Source: a virus. Taken from it: DNA of 24,195 nucleotides. This document shows positions 8,473 to 15,238 of the stretch, piece after piece. The translations under genes and the position numbers were made by a program. The first letter of the stretch is position 1. Each line of letters opens with the position of its first letter. The notes beneath the pieces were generated by a model, which searched no databases, was not told where the DNA came from, and saw nothing but the letters and a program-made list of their open reading frames with translations. The DNA is taken from positions 1 to 24,195 of IMG/VR virus record IMGVR_UViG_3300027659_002652; one strand, 5' to 3'.

Positions 8473-8913
8473 TTATGCTCTTGCGTCCTTTAAGAAACTC
8501 TTTAGCTGCCACATGTACTTGCCGTGTGAATCTTGACGTTCTGCCATAAAGTTGGCAATGTCTTCACGCTTTTCAGCTTGTGCGGCTTCAAACACTTGCA
8601 TGACCAAATCTTTCATGGTCTGCGTGTCTGCCAATAATTCTTCTAACATGAGACGAGCACGTGGAACTTTTGTTTGTGCTGGTATACTTGACAACTCATT
8701 AAATCGTTCAAAACTACCTGGGGCATATTCATCAAGGGTACGAATGTATTCTGCAATCTTGTCCACGGCACCGTAGGCATCACCGTAAATTTCGGCAAAA
8801 AATTCATGCAGTTGACCAAAGTCTGGGCCTTCTACGTTCCAATGGAACATTTGTGCTTTTAAATAATAAGCAAAATTGCTGGCCAACAACTGTTTTAATA
8901 AATCACTTAGCAT
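8473..8913 (-). CDS. dps: Dps-like ferritin (DNA-protecting mini-ferritin)
   Basis: The product has 146 residues, a little short for Dps. The ferroxidase ligands are all present: H24 (in FHWNVEG), H36 (QLHEFF), D51 and E55 (VDKIAEYI). Their spacing of 12, 15 and 4 residues equals that of E. coli Dps H51, H63, D78 and E82. KAQMFHWNVEGPDFGQLH is a clear family signature. Dps proteins form 12-mers that oxidise and store iron, and some bind DNA. The short N-terminus has only two lysines before the first helix core, so DNA binding through an N-terminal tail is not obvious. It starts within the last 11 bases of the 60-aa gene, which suggests coupled translation. Confidence 0.92.
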   Translation of the reverse strand: MLSDLLKQLLASNFAYYLKAQMFHWNVEGPDFGQLHEFFAEIYGDAYGAVDKIAEYIRTLDEYAPGSFERFNELSSIPAQTKVPRARLMLEELLADTQTMKDLVMQVFEAAQAEKREDIANFMAERQDSHGKYMWQLKSFLKDARA

Positions 8914-9085
8914 TCTTTTTACCTTTGTTTTGTTTTATTCTTTTCGGAGTGTTTGGAAAAGGATCGTTAGTATATTTACCAGAAAAGAAACTATCCCCAG
9001 ATCTTGTTTGCATCTCGCCCACGGGCATGGCCACAGTGGCTATGCTGCCAGACACTGTGTTTTCCATTATTTCTTTTATTCTCAT
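8903..9085 (-). CDS. Small basic protein with capsid-targeting-like leader
   Basis: The product has 60 residues. AAGGAT precedes ATG at 9085, a reasonable ribosome site. It begins MRIKEIMEN, the leader type shared by many neighbours: Met-Arg, Glu at position 5, then I-M-E before Asn. The middle (SGSIATVAMPVGEMQTR) is a pattern I associate with small phage proteins, and the tail is strongly basic (PKRIKQNKGKKNAK), which fits DNA contact. It overlaps the Dps start by 11 bases, and its ATG overlaps the preceding stop as TAATG. No enzymatic function is evident. Confidence 0.65.
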   Translation of the reverse strand: MRIKEIMENTVSGSIATVAMPVGEMQTRSGDSFFSGKYTNDPFPNTPKRIKQNKGKKNAK

Positions 9086-9372
9086 TATAGTATCCTTAAA
9101 ATATCATCGCCTTTGATTCTGCCTGGCCCTTGAACGACCCGCATGTTAGTTATTGATAACACAGCACGATGCGGTTGAACAAGTTCGTATTTTATACGAT
9201 ATTTGCCAGGTACTGCTTCAATCTGGATTAGTTCCTCCAAGAAGTATCCACGCCATTTCCAATTTCTTTCTGTAAATATCTCGTTGTTAACATAGACTCG
9301 ATATGAAGGGGATGATGCTCCCGACCAGTCCACATGGACATTACAAGCTACCTGTACAAACTGTTTTTTCAT
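9085..9372 (-). CDS. Small beta-rich phage protein (95 aa)
   Basis: I do not recognise a named family. The sequence alternates short strands (QVACNVHVDWSG, SYRVYVNNEIFTERNWKW, LIQIEAVPGKYRIKYELV, RAVLSITNMRVV) and looks like a single beta-sandwich, of the kind used in carbohydrate-binding or virion accessory proteins. It resembles in style the 144-aa product at 20727-21161. There is no leader peptide and no signal peptide. No Shine-Dalgarno sequence is visible; instead AATAAATA lies four bases before the start. Confidence 0.6.
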   Translation of the reverse strand: MKKQFVQVACNVHVDWSGASSPSYRVYVNNEIFTERNWKWRGYFLEELIQIEAVPGKYRIKYELVQPHRAVLSITNMRVVQGPGRIKGDDILRIL

Positions 9373-9376
9373 GCTA

Positions 9377-9384
9377 TATTTATT
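9377..9384 (-). promoter_or_regulatory. AATAAATA element, possible T4-like late promoter or AT-rich start region
   Basis: The minus strand reads AATAAATA four bases before the ATG at 9372, with no Shine-Dalgarno sequence. It differs by one base from the T4 late -10 TATAAATA. If it is a promoter, the transcript would be almost leaderless. The same octamer stands before the starts at 9592 and 20713. Confidence 0.3.
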
Positions 9385-9400
9385 TTAAAAAATATAGTGG

Positions 9401-9592
9401 TTAACTCATGCGAAGTTCTTGAACGTTGGATATTAATGAAGTTTTGCCGTACTGCTGGCGGATGAGTTTTCTTGCCATGTCAGCATTTTTGGCAGCAACA
9501 GTGATGTCTACCAAGCTAGAATAGCCAGGTTGCTTGATACGCACCTTGGCCTTGAATATCTTAAATTTGGGGATTATTTCTCTAGCTCGCAT
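9401..9592 (-). CDS. Small conserved phage protein (63 aa)
   Basis: The product starts MRAREIIPKF, a variant of the leader shared by neighbours but with proline in place of the cleavage-site glutamate. The rest (KAKVRIKQPGYSSLVDITVA, then AKNADMARKLIRQQYGKTSL) has a strand-strand-helix-strand pattern. I associate it with a small phage protein type whose 'A-x-N-A-D-x-A-R-x-L' helix is typical, but I know no function. It lies between the SGNH hydrolase gene and the 95-aa gene, and lacks a clear Shine-Dalgarno sequence. Confidence 0.6.
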   Translation of the reverse strand: MRAREIIPKFKIFKAKVRIKQPGYSSLVDITVAAKNADMARKLIRQQYGKTSLISNVQELRMS

Positions 9593-9596
9593 AATG

Positions 9597-9604
9597 TATT
9601 TATT
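9597..9604 (-). promoter_or_regulatory. AATAAATA element overlapping a stop codon
   Basis: The same octamer as at 9377 lies four bases before the ATG at 9592 and overlaps the TAA stop of the SGNH hydrolase gene. Its role is uncertain, as for the other copies. Confidence 0.3.
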
Positions 9605-10451
9605 TTAAATACTTAGACAGTGCGTCTACAAAAAATTCTGCTGTTTTAACTCCATAATGCGCACCATCTCTTCCAAGATCAAATTTGGGGAAAATATCAA
9701 TCACAGCATTGGTGGTAGTAAGTTTGTTAAAAAATAAATCTTGTTTCTGCGCTGGCAAAAACTCTGGAACAAAACTGTGTATTATTTTAGTATTGGTAGC
9801 ACATTGGTCCACCATCGATATACAATTAATAGTGTTATCTATGTCTTGTTCAACTGTGGCTTCTGGCAAAAAATGTATTAGTCTATTGTCGTCTGCAACA
9901 TTCTGCCAGGTCTGGTCAGGATTTGATTTAATCTCACTTTGAATGTTATCTGGCAATAAGTCAAAATCACACAGTCTAGGACAACTTGGCCAGCTGTTGT
10001 CCTTGATGCTATTATAAAATTTCTGCCAAAATTGTTCCTTAACTGTTAGCACATCTTCTTCCCGACGATTGATAAAACTCCATTGCAATATTAACATGTT
10101 TGGTTGTATAACATTTAGTAGCTCTGTGGCTTTACGTGCAATCCAATTATTGCTGGCGCCATCCATGCTAACATTTATGGTTTTTAAGTTAGATTTTTTT
10201 TCAAGCAAATATGGCCAGATATGTGTTCTAGGATTACCAACACCAACAGTATAACTGTCGCCAATACACCATACAGCATTGTGCAAATCATTGGGCCATT
10301 CTTCATCACGGAATCCACGACTATTGTATTGATATATTATTTCATGTGGATATTGTTTAAAATGCTGTTTATCCAGGCAATGGTCAAGTTCATCTATACC
10401 ACTATAGTAATAGAAGGAATTAATTTTTGAAGGTATTGTGAAAGACTTCAT
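9600..10451 (-). CDS. SGNH/GDSL-like hydrolase
   Basis: The product has 283 residues. Block I is GDSYTVG (nucleophile S66 in 64-70), preceded by a hydrophobic strand (AVWCIGDSY). A block II-like DGASNN follows. Block V is GRDGAHYG near the C-terminus, giving the D262-x-x-H265 pair. These support an SGNH esterase/acyl hydrolase fold, and the length fits. There is no signal peptide. The ATG overlaps the desaturase stop as ATGA, so the two enzymes are probably made together. Possible roles are removing or moving acyl groups on glycans or lipids; the substrate is not readable from sequence. Confidence 0.8.
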   Translation of the reverse strand: MKSFTIPSKINSFYYYSGIDELDHCLDKQHFKQYPHEIIYQYNSRGFRDEEWPNDLHNAVWCIGDSYTVGVGNPRTHIWPYLLEKKSNLKTINVSMDGASNNWIARKATELLNVIQPNMLILQWSFINRREEDVLTVKEQFWQKFYNSIKDNSWPSCPRLCDFDLLPDNIQSEIKSNPDQTWQNVADDNRLIHFLPEATVEQDIDNTINCISMVDQCATNTKIIHSFVPEFLPAQKQDLFFNKLTTTNAVIDIFPKFDLGRDGAHYGVKTAEFFVDALSKYLK

Positions 10452-11149
10452 CTAACGGAGGCAAGTTTTAACTTGTGTAATAGTACAATATACATCCAGC
10501 CTATGTCAAACTCCCACCAACGACGACTCAGTCGAGGGTTAGCAGGATCCAAATGATGGTTATTATGCAGGCATTCGCCACCAACAACAATGTCCCAAGG
10601 AACAATATTTCTACTTTTATCTTTAGTTTCTCCATTACGATACCCCCACCAATGTCCTACACCGTTGATAACACCAGCGGCCCAGAATGGAATCCATATC
10701 ATTTGTATACCCCAAACTACAAAACCCCACCAACCAAATAGTGCCAAGTCTATTAGTAACATAAGCATGATACCTAGTTTGCTGTGTTTGGAGTATATGT
10801 TTTGCTCCATCCAGTCGTTGGGTGTGCCTTGCCCGTATGTGGCAACCATGGCAGAGTCTTTGCTGGCTGAGTGATATAGCCCAGCACCTCGAAACAGCAC
10901 ACGCCAAATGCCATATACATGTGGGCTATGCGGGTCGCCTTCCGCTTCTGTGAATCTGTGATGTTTGCGGTGCACAGCCACCCATTGCTTGGTGACCATG
11001 CCAGTAGTAAGCCATAGCCAGGCTCGCATGAAATGTGCAACCACAGTATGGAATTCAACACCCCGATGTGCTTGGCTACGATGCAAATATAGTGTGACAC
11101 AGGCTATTGTGATATGCGTCATCACCAACGTTGCTATTATTGTTGTCAT
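10448..11149 (-). CDS. Membrane fatty-acid (acyl-lipid/acyl-CoA) desaturase
   Basis: The product has 233 residues. All three histidine boxes of the membrane di-iron desaturases are present: HRSQAH (23-28), HRKHH (60-64) and HNNHH (195-199), with the additional conserved histidine in NGVGHWWGYRN (H166). Hydrophobic segments at about 1-20, 40-52, 126-146 and 148-163 fit membrane anchoring. The type is delta-9-like (HRSQAHRGVEFH, HHRFTEAEGDPHSP), and it is shorter than usual at the N-terminus. It would introduce a double bond into host membrane acyl chains. Desaturases are known auxiliary metabolic genes in some cyanophages. It is coupled by ATGA to the SGNH hydrolase. Confidence 0.93.
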   Translation of the reverse strand: MTTIIATLVMTHITIACVTLYLHRSQAHRGVEFHTVVAHFMRAWLWLTTGMVTKQWVAVHRKHHRFTEAEGDPHSPHVYGIWRVLFRGAGLYHSASKDSAMVATYGQGTPNDWMEQNIYSKHSKLGIMLMLLIDLALFGWWGFVVWGIQMIWIPFWAAGVINGVGHWWGYRNGETKDKSRNIVPWDIVVGGECLHNNHHLDPANPRLSRRWWEFDIGWMYIVLLHKLKLASVR

Positions 11150-11153
11150 TATT

Positions 11154-12491
11154 TTAAGCTAATCCAATCTTGCCTGGCGCCATTGGGCCCGATTCCACAC
11201 GTTCACCACCATCAAAGTAACGTATTTCAATGGGCATGTCCTGCCAATTTAATCTGTAGGCGGCCATGATGCGATGGTTGCCTTCGTTGACCCAAGCTTC
11301 ACCATTGTAGGCCACCATGATGTAGGGCAAGTATTCATCGTCGGGACTGCTACCCATTGGCGGCAACTTGCCAGTCTTTTCCATGTAGTCCATTAACCAT
11401 GCTAGGTCATCTCGACGCACATTACGTTGTTCATCGCGCATGCCAGGCAGTGAAGCTAATCGCATTACACGCACTCTGGGTGGTGCGCCACGCACACTGG
11501 CTGTTGTACTGCCCATGTAAGGAACACCGTAGCTGTTGCGACCTTTGCTTTGAGCATAATCTATTTTGTCTTGCAACCATTCTTCGTTGGGCACATCTAC
11601 GCTTAGTTTTGATTCAACTTTGTTGTTCTCAGACAACGAGCCTGGCGCTTGTCCACCAACCAATTTAATTAGATAACCTTGTTTAAAATAAGTGGGATGG
11701 TACATCACCACGTTAAACGTGCCATCATCATTCCACAATATCTTTACATCGCCGCCAGCGTCTACAATTTTACTTTTTATATCTAACACTGCTTGTTTAT
11801 TTTTGTTGGGACCGTACATGGCATCGCCAAGAGCCTGAGCCAACTGCAATAGATAAGATTTCTTATCATTGTCATCGGCGGCACCAGGTGCAAATTCTGC
11901 CACACCTTGCTTCTTATAGTAGAAACTATGAACATCTGTTTCTGGATCATACTTGACAACTAAATCACCAACAGTAAATTCGTCACCGTGTTCTTCAACC
12001 ATGTTAGCAAAGTTATTAACATCACCAAAAATATGTTCAATAACATCATCTTCTGTGCAATTACCTTGATATGATAGATTGGAATCGGAGCCTTCCGCCA
12101 CACCCTGTGCAAGAGCTTCTCTGGCCTGACGTTCATTTTCTACCTTGAATTTTTGCAGGGCTTGATTATCATTGATTTGACCACGGTCCAATTGTTGCCA
12201 AATTGACAAGTCAAATTTTAGAATTTTTCGTTGTACTGCTTGTGCAAAACTAATTTCATCATTGCCTCGGCCTTGCCAATCAGGTTTCTTGCCCCACACA
12301 ACTGATATAGAGCGGTCAGTGTTTGGGACGTTGATACGCATACGCTCACCATAAAACACATAAGTAAGTCCTTGCCAAGTAAAGTAAAGATCTCCATTAA
12401 CTGTTGTGCCCGTAGACCAGCCATGCTTTTTTTGCAAAGCACTGACTGCAGCCGGATCTGCGTTTTCTATAATGAATTCTTGTGCTCTCAT
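11154..12491 (-). CDS. CTS-tagged multi-module protein with ParB-like C-terminal domain
   Basis: The product has 445 residues. I prefer ATG at 12491 (GGGTGAACAA before it) over an in-frame TTG four codons upstream. It begins MRAQEFIIENADP, very like the T4 IPIII capsid-targeting peptide (MKTYQEFIAE/A), with a possible cut after FIIE. Modules: about 10-130, a helical and beta module (WQGLTYVFYGERMRI); 15-nt linker repeats encoding QGVAE at 12093-12107 and 11895-11909, flanking a module of about 60 residues; a following module of about 85 residues (LGDAMYGPNKNKQAVLDIKS); and a C-terminal segment with WVNEGNHRIMAAYRLN, which resembles the ParB/sulfiredoxin-type 'G-x-H-R' nucleotide-binding motif. 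Activity is unknown. Confidence 0.75.
   Translation of the reverse strand: MRAQEFIIENADPAAVSALQKKHGWSTGTTVNGDLYFTWQGLTYVFYGERMRINVPNTDRSISVVWGKKPDWQGRGNDEISFAQAVQRKILKFDLSIWQQLDRGQINDNQALQKFKVENERQAREALAQGVAEGSDSNLSYQGNCTEDDVIEHIFGDVNNFANMVEEHGDEFTVGDLVVKYDPETDVHSFYYKKQGVAEFAPGAADDNDKKSYLLQLAQALGDAMYGPNKNKQAVLDIKSKIVDAGGDVKILWNDDGTFNVVMYHPTYFKQGYLIKLVGGQAPGSLSENNKVESKLSVDVPNEEWLQDKIDYAQSKGRNSYGVPYMGSTTASVRGAPPRVRVMRLASLPGMRDEQRNVRRDDLAWLMDYMEKTGKLPPMGSSPDDEYLPYIMVAYNGEAWVNEGNHRIMAAYRLNWQDMPIEIRYFDGGERVESGPMAPGKIGLA
11895..11909 (-). repeat. 15-nt QGVAE linker repeat, copy 2 (one mismatch)
   Basis: The minus strand reads CAAGGTGTGGCAGAA, in frame as Gln-Gly-Val-Ala-Glu, followed by Phe-Ala-Pro-Gly. 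It differs from the other copies by one synonymous base. Confidence 0.8.
12093..12107 (-). repeat. 15-nt QGVAE linker repeat, copy 3
   Basis: The minus strand reads CAGGGTGTGGCGGAA, followed by GGC as in the 1244-aa gene, encoding Q-G-V-A-E-G. It lies in the same gene as copy 2, one module (about 60 residues) away. Confidence 0.8.
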
Positions 12492-12506
12492 TTGTTCACC
12501 CAAACA

Positions 12507-12911
12507 TTATGTTACTGGTCCACCTTCTACCCAGGCATCACAGGTTCGTTTGGCAGCACATTTAAATTTCAAAAACTTACAATATCCCAATTGTCCAGCA
12601 TCTATTGTATTGTGTGGATCTGATCCTGGTTCTTCGCCAATACCTTTTGCAATACAATCTTGCATGGATTCAGAGACATCAAAGGCTGCACAATTGCCAC
12701 AGCGATTTTGTTTTACTGATTCAATGTTGTCGGTGTTCCATTTGTCTGCAAGTTCTTGCCAGTATTCTTCGTTGGGCTCGTTAGGGTTCAACGGACCGTA
12801 GTGATATTCGTCAATGGCCTTTTGACGATTCTTTAGATTAAGCTCGATGCTTTGTGTAGCAGGCGGGCAGCCTTTTTCCATAGCTTCTAATAAATTAATA
12901 AAGTTTCTCAT
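12507..12911 (-). CDS. Cys-rich HiPIP-like small protein with capsid-targeting-like leader
   Basis: The product has 134 residues from ATG at 12911, which has AGGAAAG upstream and an ATGA overlap with the previous stop; a longer frame to 12941 lacks these signs. The leader MRNFINLLEAMEKG gives a near-perfect L-L-E/A site. The body has seven cysteines: CPPATQ, CGNCAAF, DC, YC, KC and TC, ending GYCKFLKFKCAAKRTCDAW. The C-terminal pattern resembles high-potential iron-sulfur proteins, which hold a 4Fe-4S cluster and carry electrons. Whether a cluster forms is not known from sequence. The segment KNRQKAIDEYHYGPLNP is a signature I associate with this phage protein type. Confidence 0.75.
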   Translation of the reverse strand: MRNFINLLEAMEKGCPPATQSIELNLKNRQKAIDEYHYGPLNPNEPNEEYWQELADKWNTDNIESVKQNRCGNCAAFDVSESMQDCIAKGIGEEPGSDPHNTIDAGQLGYCKFLKFKCAAKRTCDAWVEGGPVT

Positions 12912-14119
12912 TTTTTCTTTCCTGATTTCATATTGGCACACCAGTGTGCCATGCGTTGCCGTTCACCAGAACTGTTGGCAGCAATGCTACGCAGTTTGCT
13001 CACAGGTTGTTTGCAGTTCACTCCCACACGCTTGGCAAGTCCTTTGCGGCCGGGCTTCTTGCCATCAGCAAAGTTTTCACTCATAATCCAGGTGTCAGGA
13101 ACTTCGTGATATTTGTCTACCCACATGTCATGTAACTTTTGTCCGCTGATGCTGTGAGTTTTTGCAATACGTGTCATGATCTTGTCAATGCTGTCGTACA
13201 CTTGATCATCTGTGGCAGACTGTAATCGTTGTTTGCGGGCTATCAATGCTGCCTTGAGTTCTTCCACTGCTTGATTATCTTTGCTGTGGTCCATATTTTC
13301 CGCCACACCTTGTTCTTCTTTAACAGAACCAATATTTTGTGTTTTAAGAACTGCTCCTTGATAGCGTAGTTCTAAGTTAGAAAAGTTAATATCTCGTTTT
13401 TCTAAAAATTCAGTTATAAACTCTTCTGCCTGATGTAACTGCGATTTAGCATCACCTTTGAATCTGCCAGTTAAATTAAATTCTTTAGATTCTCCGTTAA
13501 TATTAACAATTGCAATTAATTTATTTGGATCAGTTTGATTGTCAGCACGAGCACCACCTGCTGCCGAAATTCCAGCAGCCATTGCTCCAGCACCTTTAAG
13601 GAAACCTCTACGACTCATGTCTTCCGCTATTGGTGTTATTCTACTCAATTCGTACATGACTTTGTTGCCGGTTTCTGCACGGAACGCACGGAAGCCCAAA
13701 GCCCTTGCATAACGCTGAACCAAACTGTCATACAGTCTTGCCCTGGTCATTGCTTTCCTTTGATTCTCGTCTGGTTTAACTTCTTTTGAGGCTGAGAAAT
13801 ATATTTTATTGGGCTTGTATTTTCCTTTTGCACCAGGCACCCGGTCAGAAACAAATGTTTCAACAGCACTTAACACCGTGGCAAACACACGCTGTTGATC
13901 ACCCTCACCTGTCTTTTCTTGACTGTTGTTTCTAAAGAACTCAACACTCCAGGCTTCCTCTTTTGTCTCTTGTTTAAATCCCTTGTTAAACATAATGCTT
14001 AGAAAAGTTCCGTCATCTAATCGTGCTATTGCGTCTACATCACCGTAGTCACCCTTTTCCCATCGAAGTATTTTATAGGGGTGGTCTAATGATTCTGTGA
14101 TAAATTCTTGTGATCGCAT
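12908..14119 (-). CDS. CTS-tagged protein with internal Tat-like signal and basic C-terminus
   Basis: The product has 403 residues. It begins MRSQEFITESLDHP (candidate cut after FITE). Residues 12-161 form one compact module (GDYGDVDAIARLDDGTFLSI, FSASKEV, LVQRYARALGFRAFR), known to me only as a recurring phage module. Then comes P-I-A-E (163-166), followed at once by a Tat-like signal: MSRRGFLKGAGAMAAG (168-183) with A-R-A before D193. Residues 193-262 are a small domain. Q-G-V-A-E (270-274) is one of the 15-nt repeats. After it come a helical module (275-345) and a very basic tail (DGKKPGRKGLAKRVG, AHWCANMKSGKKK). The start lies one base past the preceding stop, with AAGAG upstream. An internal start at M168 (13618) is possible but has only a close-set GGAAG. 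Confidence 0.75.
   Translation of the reverse strand: MRSQEFITESLDHPYKILRWEKGDYGDVDAIARLDDGTFLSIMFNKGFKQETKEEAWSVEFFRNNSQEKTGEGDQQRVFATVLSAVETFVSDRVPGAKGKYKPNKIYFSASKEVKPDENQRKAMTRARLYDSLVQRYARALGFRAFRAETGNKVMYELSRITPIAEDMSRRGFLKGAGAMAAGISAAGGARADNQTDPNKLIAIVNINGESKEFNLTGRFKGDAKSQLHQAEEFITEFLEKRDINFSNLELRYQGAVLKTQNIGSVKEEQGVAENMDHSKDNQAVEELKAALIARKQRLQSATDDQVYDSIDKIMTRIAKTHSISGQKLHDMWVDKYHEVPDTWIMSENFADGKKPGRKGLAKRVGVNCKQPVSKLRSIAANSSGERQRMAHWCANMKSGKKK
13298..13312 (-). repeat. 15-nt QGVAE linker repeat, copy 4
   Basis: The minus strand reads CAAGGTGTGGCGGAA, identical over all 15 bases to copy 1 at 6416-6430 although it is in a different gene, and again in frame as Q-G-V-A-E. Confidence 0.85.
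13544..13621 (-). other. Buried Tat-like signal segment
   Basis: Residues 167-192 of the 403-aa protein start right after P-I-A-E. They contain a twin-arginine motif (SRRGFLK), a hydrophobic core and an A-R-A signal-peptidase-like end before Asp. It lies in the interior of the protein, where a Tat signal would normally not work unless exposed by cleavage or by internal translation. Confidence 0.6.
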
Positions 14120-14120
14120 A

Positions 14121-14834
14121 TTAACTCTTGGGTTGCATTAATTGTACAATAGCGGCATACTTGTCATGTCTATCCTGTAGACCTTTAAGACCACTGTTGA
14201 TGGGTTTGGTAACAGCCTCAGTATCGTTAAAGTTACTTACCTTGGGCGCCACACGATTCTGCCAAAACCATACTGCTACTTTGGCAGCTACATCTGGACG
14301 TTCAACAAGTTCTGGACGTTGTTCTAACGGCAACCCCAATGCTTGTCCAGCACGTCGGTAATTTTCACGCCCAGTAAGTTGTATATAACCCCGACCGTGA
14401 TAACGAGCACCATCGCCAGCTTGATTGTTGCCTAGTATCTTTGCTTTGCGTGGATTGTGCTTGGGGTCGTATTTTTTAAAATCCAATGACCCACCAAATT
14501 CTTTTAGACTAGAGAAGTTAGCAGTTTCATGAGCGCATTGTGCTACAAACTGCGCCAGTTCTTTGCCACGCATACCAGCGGCACGTGCTGTTTGTATTAG
14601 TATTTTTGCTTCGGGGCGCAGGATAGTCTGTGTCATTGCTTGTACATTGGGTGCTGATTGTTGTACAGCAGGTTGTACTTTTGCGGCAGGCGCAGTGGTG
14701 GGCCCGGGCTTGGCTTGTACCCCACCCAGGGCGGCAGCGCCAATGGCAGCACCGGCGGCCCAGTCTCGCCACCCTTCATCAATGTCGGTGTCTAGTAGTT
14801 TGTTTTCAATGATTGAAAATTCAACGGCCCGCAT
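14121..14834 (-). CDS. GH19 chitinase/lysozyme-like cell-wall hydrolase with capsid-targeting-like leader
   Basis: The product has 237 residues. The catalytic domain (about 68-235) is glycoside hydrolase family 19: CAHETANF holds the probable catalytic E103, GRGYIQLTGRENY (147-159) is the family signature, and PINSGLKGLQDR (211-222) is the late conserved block. Phage enzymes of this family cut peptidoglycan. The N-terminus is MRAVEFSIIEN, followed by DIDE/G (17-21) and a hydrophobic, Ala/Gly-rich segment (24-38) ending V-Q-A (39-41), which looks like a Sec-type signal placed behind a protease site. A Pro/Ala linker (42-66) then leads to the domain. It overlaps the upstream gene by 14 bases. 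It may act as an endolysin, as an entry lysin carried in the virion, or both. Confidence 0.9.
   Translation of the reverse strand: MRAVEFSIIENKLLDTDIDEGWRDWAAGAAIGAAALGGVQAKPGPTTAPAAKVQPAVQQSAPNVQAMTQTILRPEAKILIQTARAAGMRGKELAQFVAQCAHETANFSSLKEFGGSLDFKKYDPKHNPRKAKILGNNQAGDGARYHGRGYIQLTGRENYRRAGQALGLPLEQRPELVERPDVAAKVAVWFWQNRVAPKVSNFNDTEAVTKPINSGLKGLQDRHDKYAAIVQLMQPKS
14712..14774 (-). other. Buried Sec-like signal segment in the GH19 protein
   Basis: Residues 21-41 start just after D-I-D-E. Charged W-R-D-W residues are followed by an Ala/Gly hydrophobic core and V-Q-A before Lys. It could instead be a membrane-tethering or signal-arrest-type helix. Confidence 0.5.
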
Positions 14835-15201
14835 AACGATACTTTACAATGTAGGCCTTGTCTCTAGCAAGGTAAACATCATAGCTGCCAATGCCACGTT
14901 CACCAAACTGTGCTTGTGGAACTCGGATTTTGATTGCACCTATGGGCATATTCATCATGGTGTCGGGATGAGATAATACCACACCTTGATAGGGCTTGCC
15001 TTCGTATTTGACAATGATGTCTTCGCCATTGCGAACAACTTCGGCTTGTGGTTGTTGTACACGGATCTCAGGTTGATCGCCAGGCATGATTCCTTGTGCA
15101 TTTGCGCCCAATGCACCCAGTGCCATTGCACCAGCCGCTGCCGCCTTCTTAAGATTAAATTCTTCTAAAGTGGACATTGTAGTAAATTCATCGGCTCTCA
15201 T
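14821..15201 (-). CDS. Small protein with leader and Sec-like signal (126 aa)
   Basis: I do not recognise the C-terminal domain. The start MRADEFTTMSTLEEF has ACAGGAT upstream and the same leader type as its neighbours. L-E-E (12-14) is followed by F-N-L-K-K and an Ala/Gly core ending A-N-A before Q36, a textbook-looking signal peptidase I site. Residues 45-126 are beta-rich (GEDIIVKYEGKPYQGVVL, GAIKIRVPQAQFGERGIGSY, DVYLARDKAYIVKYRYAG), so a small secreted or periplasmic domain is plausible. It overlaps the GH19 gene by 14 bases, so the two may work together. With the leader removed it would look like an ordinary exported protein. Confidence 0.65.
   Translation of the reverse strand: MRADEFTTMSTLEEFNLKKAAAAGAMALGALGANAQGIMPGDQPEIRVQQPQAEVVRNGEDIIVKYEGKPYQGVVLSHPDTMMNMPIGAIKIRVPQAQFGERGIGSYDVYLARDKAYIVKYRYAGR
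15097..15159 (-). other. Sec-like signal segment behind a leader (126-aa protein)
   Basis: Residues 15-35 follow L-E-E. They have two lysines, a 13-residue Ala/Gly/Leu/Met core and A-N-A before Gln. This is the most convincing signal-peptidase-type end of the four such segments in the window. Confidence 0.55.
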
Positions 15202-15225
15202 TTTTGTTATCCTGTAAAAAGTATT

Positions 15226-15238
15226 AGTAAACTTTACT
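15226..15238. repeat. Short inverted repeat in intergenic gap
   Basis: Within the 70-base gap 15202-15271, AGTAAA and TTTACT face each other around a single central base. It is too short and AT-rich to be a convincing terminator. I see no sigma70-type promoter in the gap. The element might be a weak operator or chance. Confidence 0.25.

Noticed and set aside
14563-14976. Plus-strand open frame of 137 codons
   Set aside because: It crosses the GH19 and 126-aa genes on the opposite strand and shows no domain or ribosome site.
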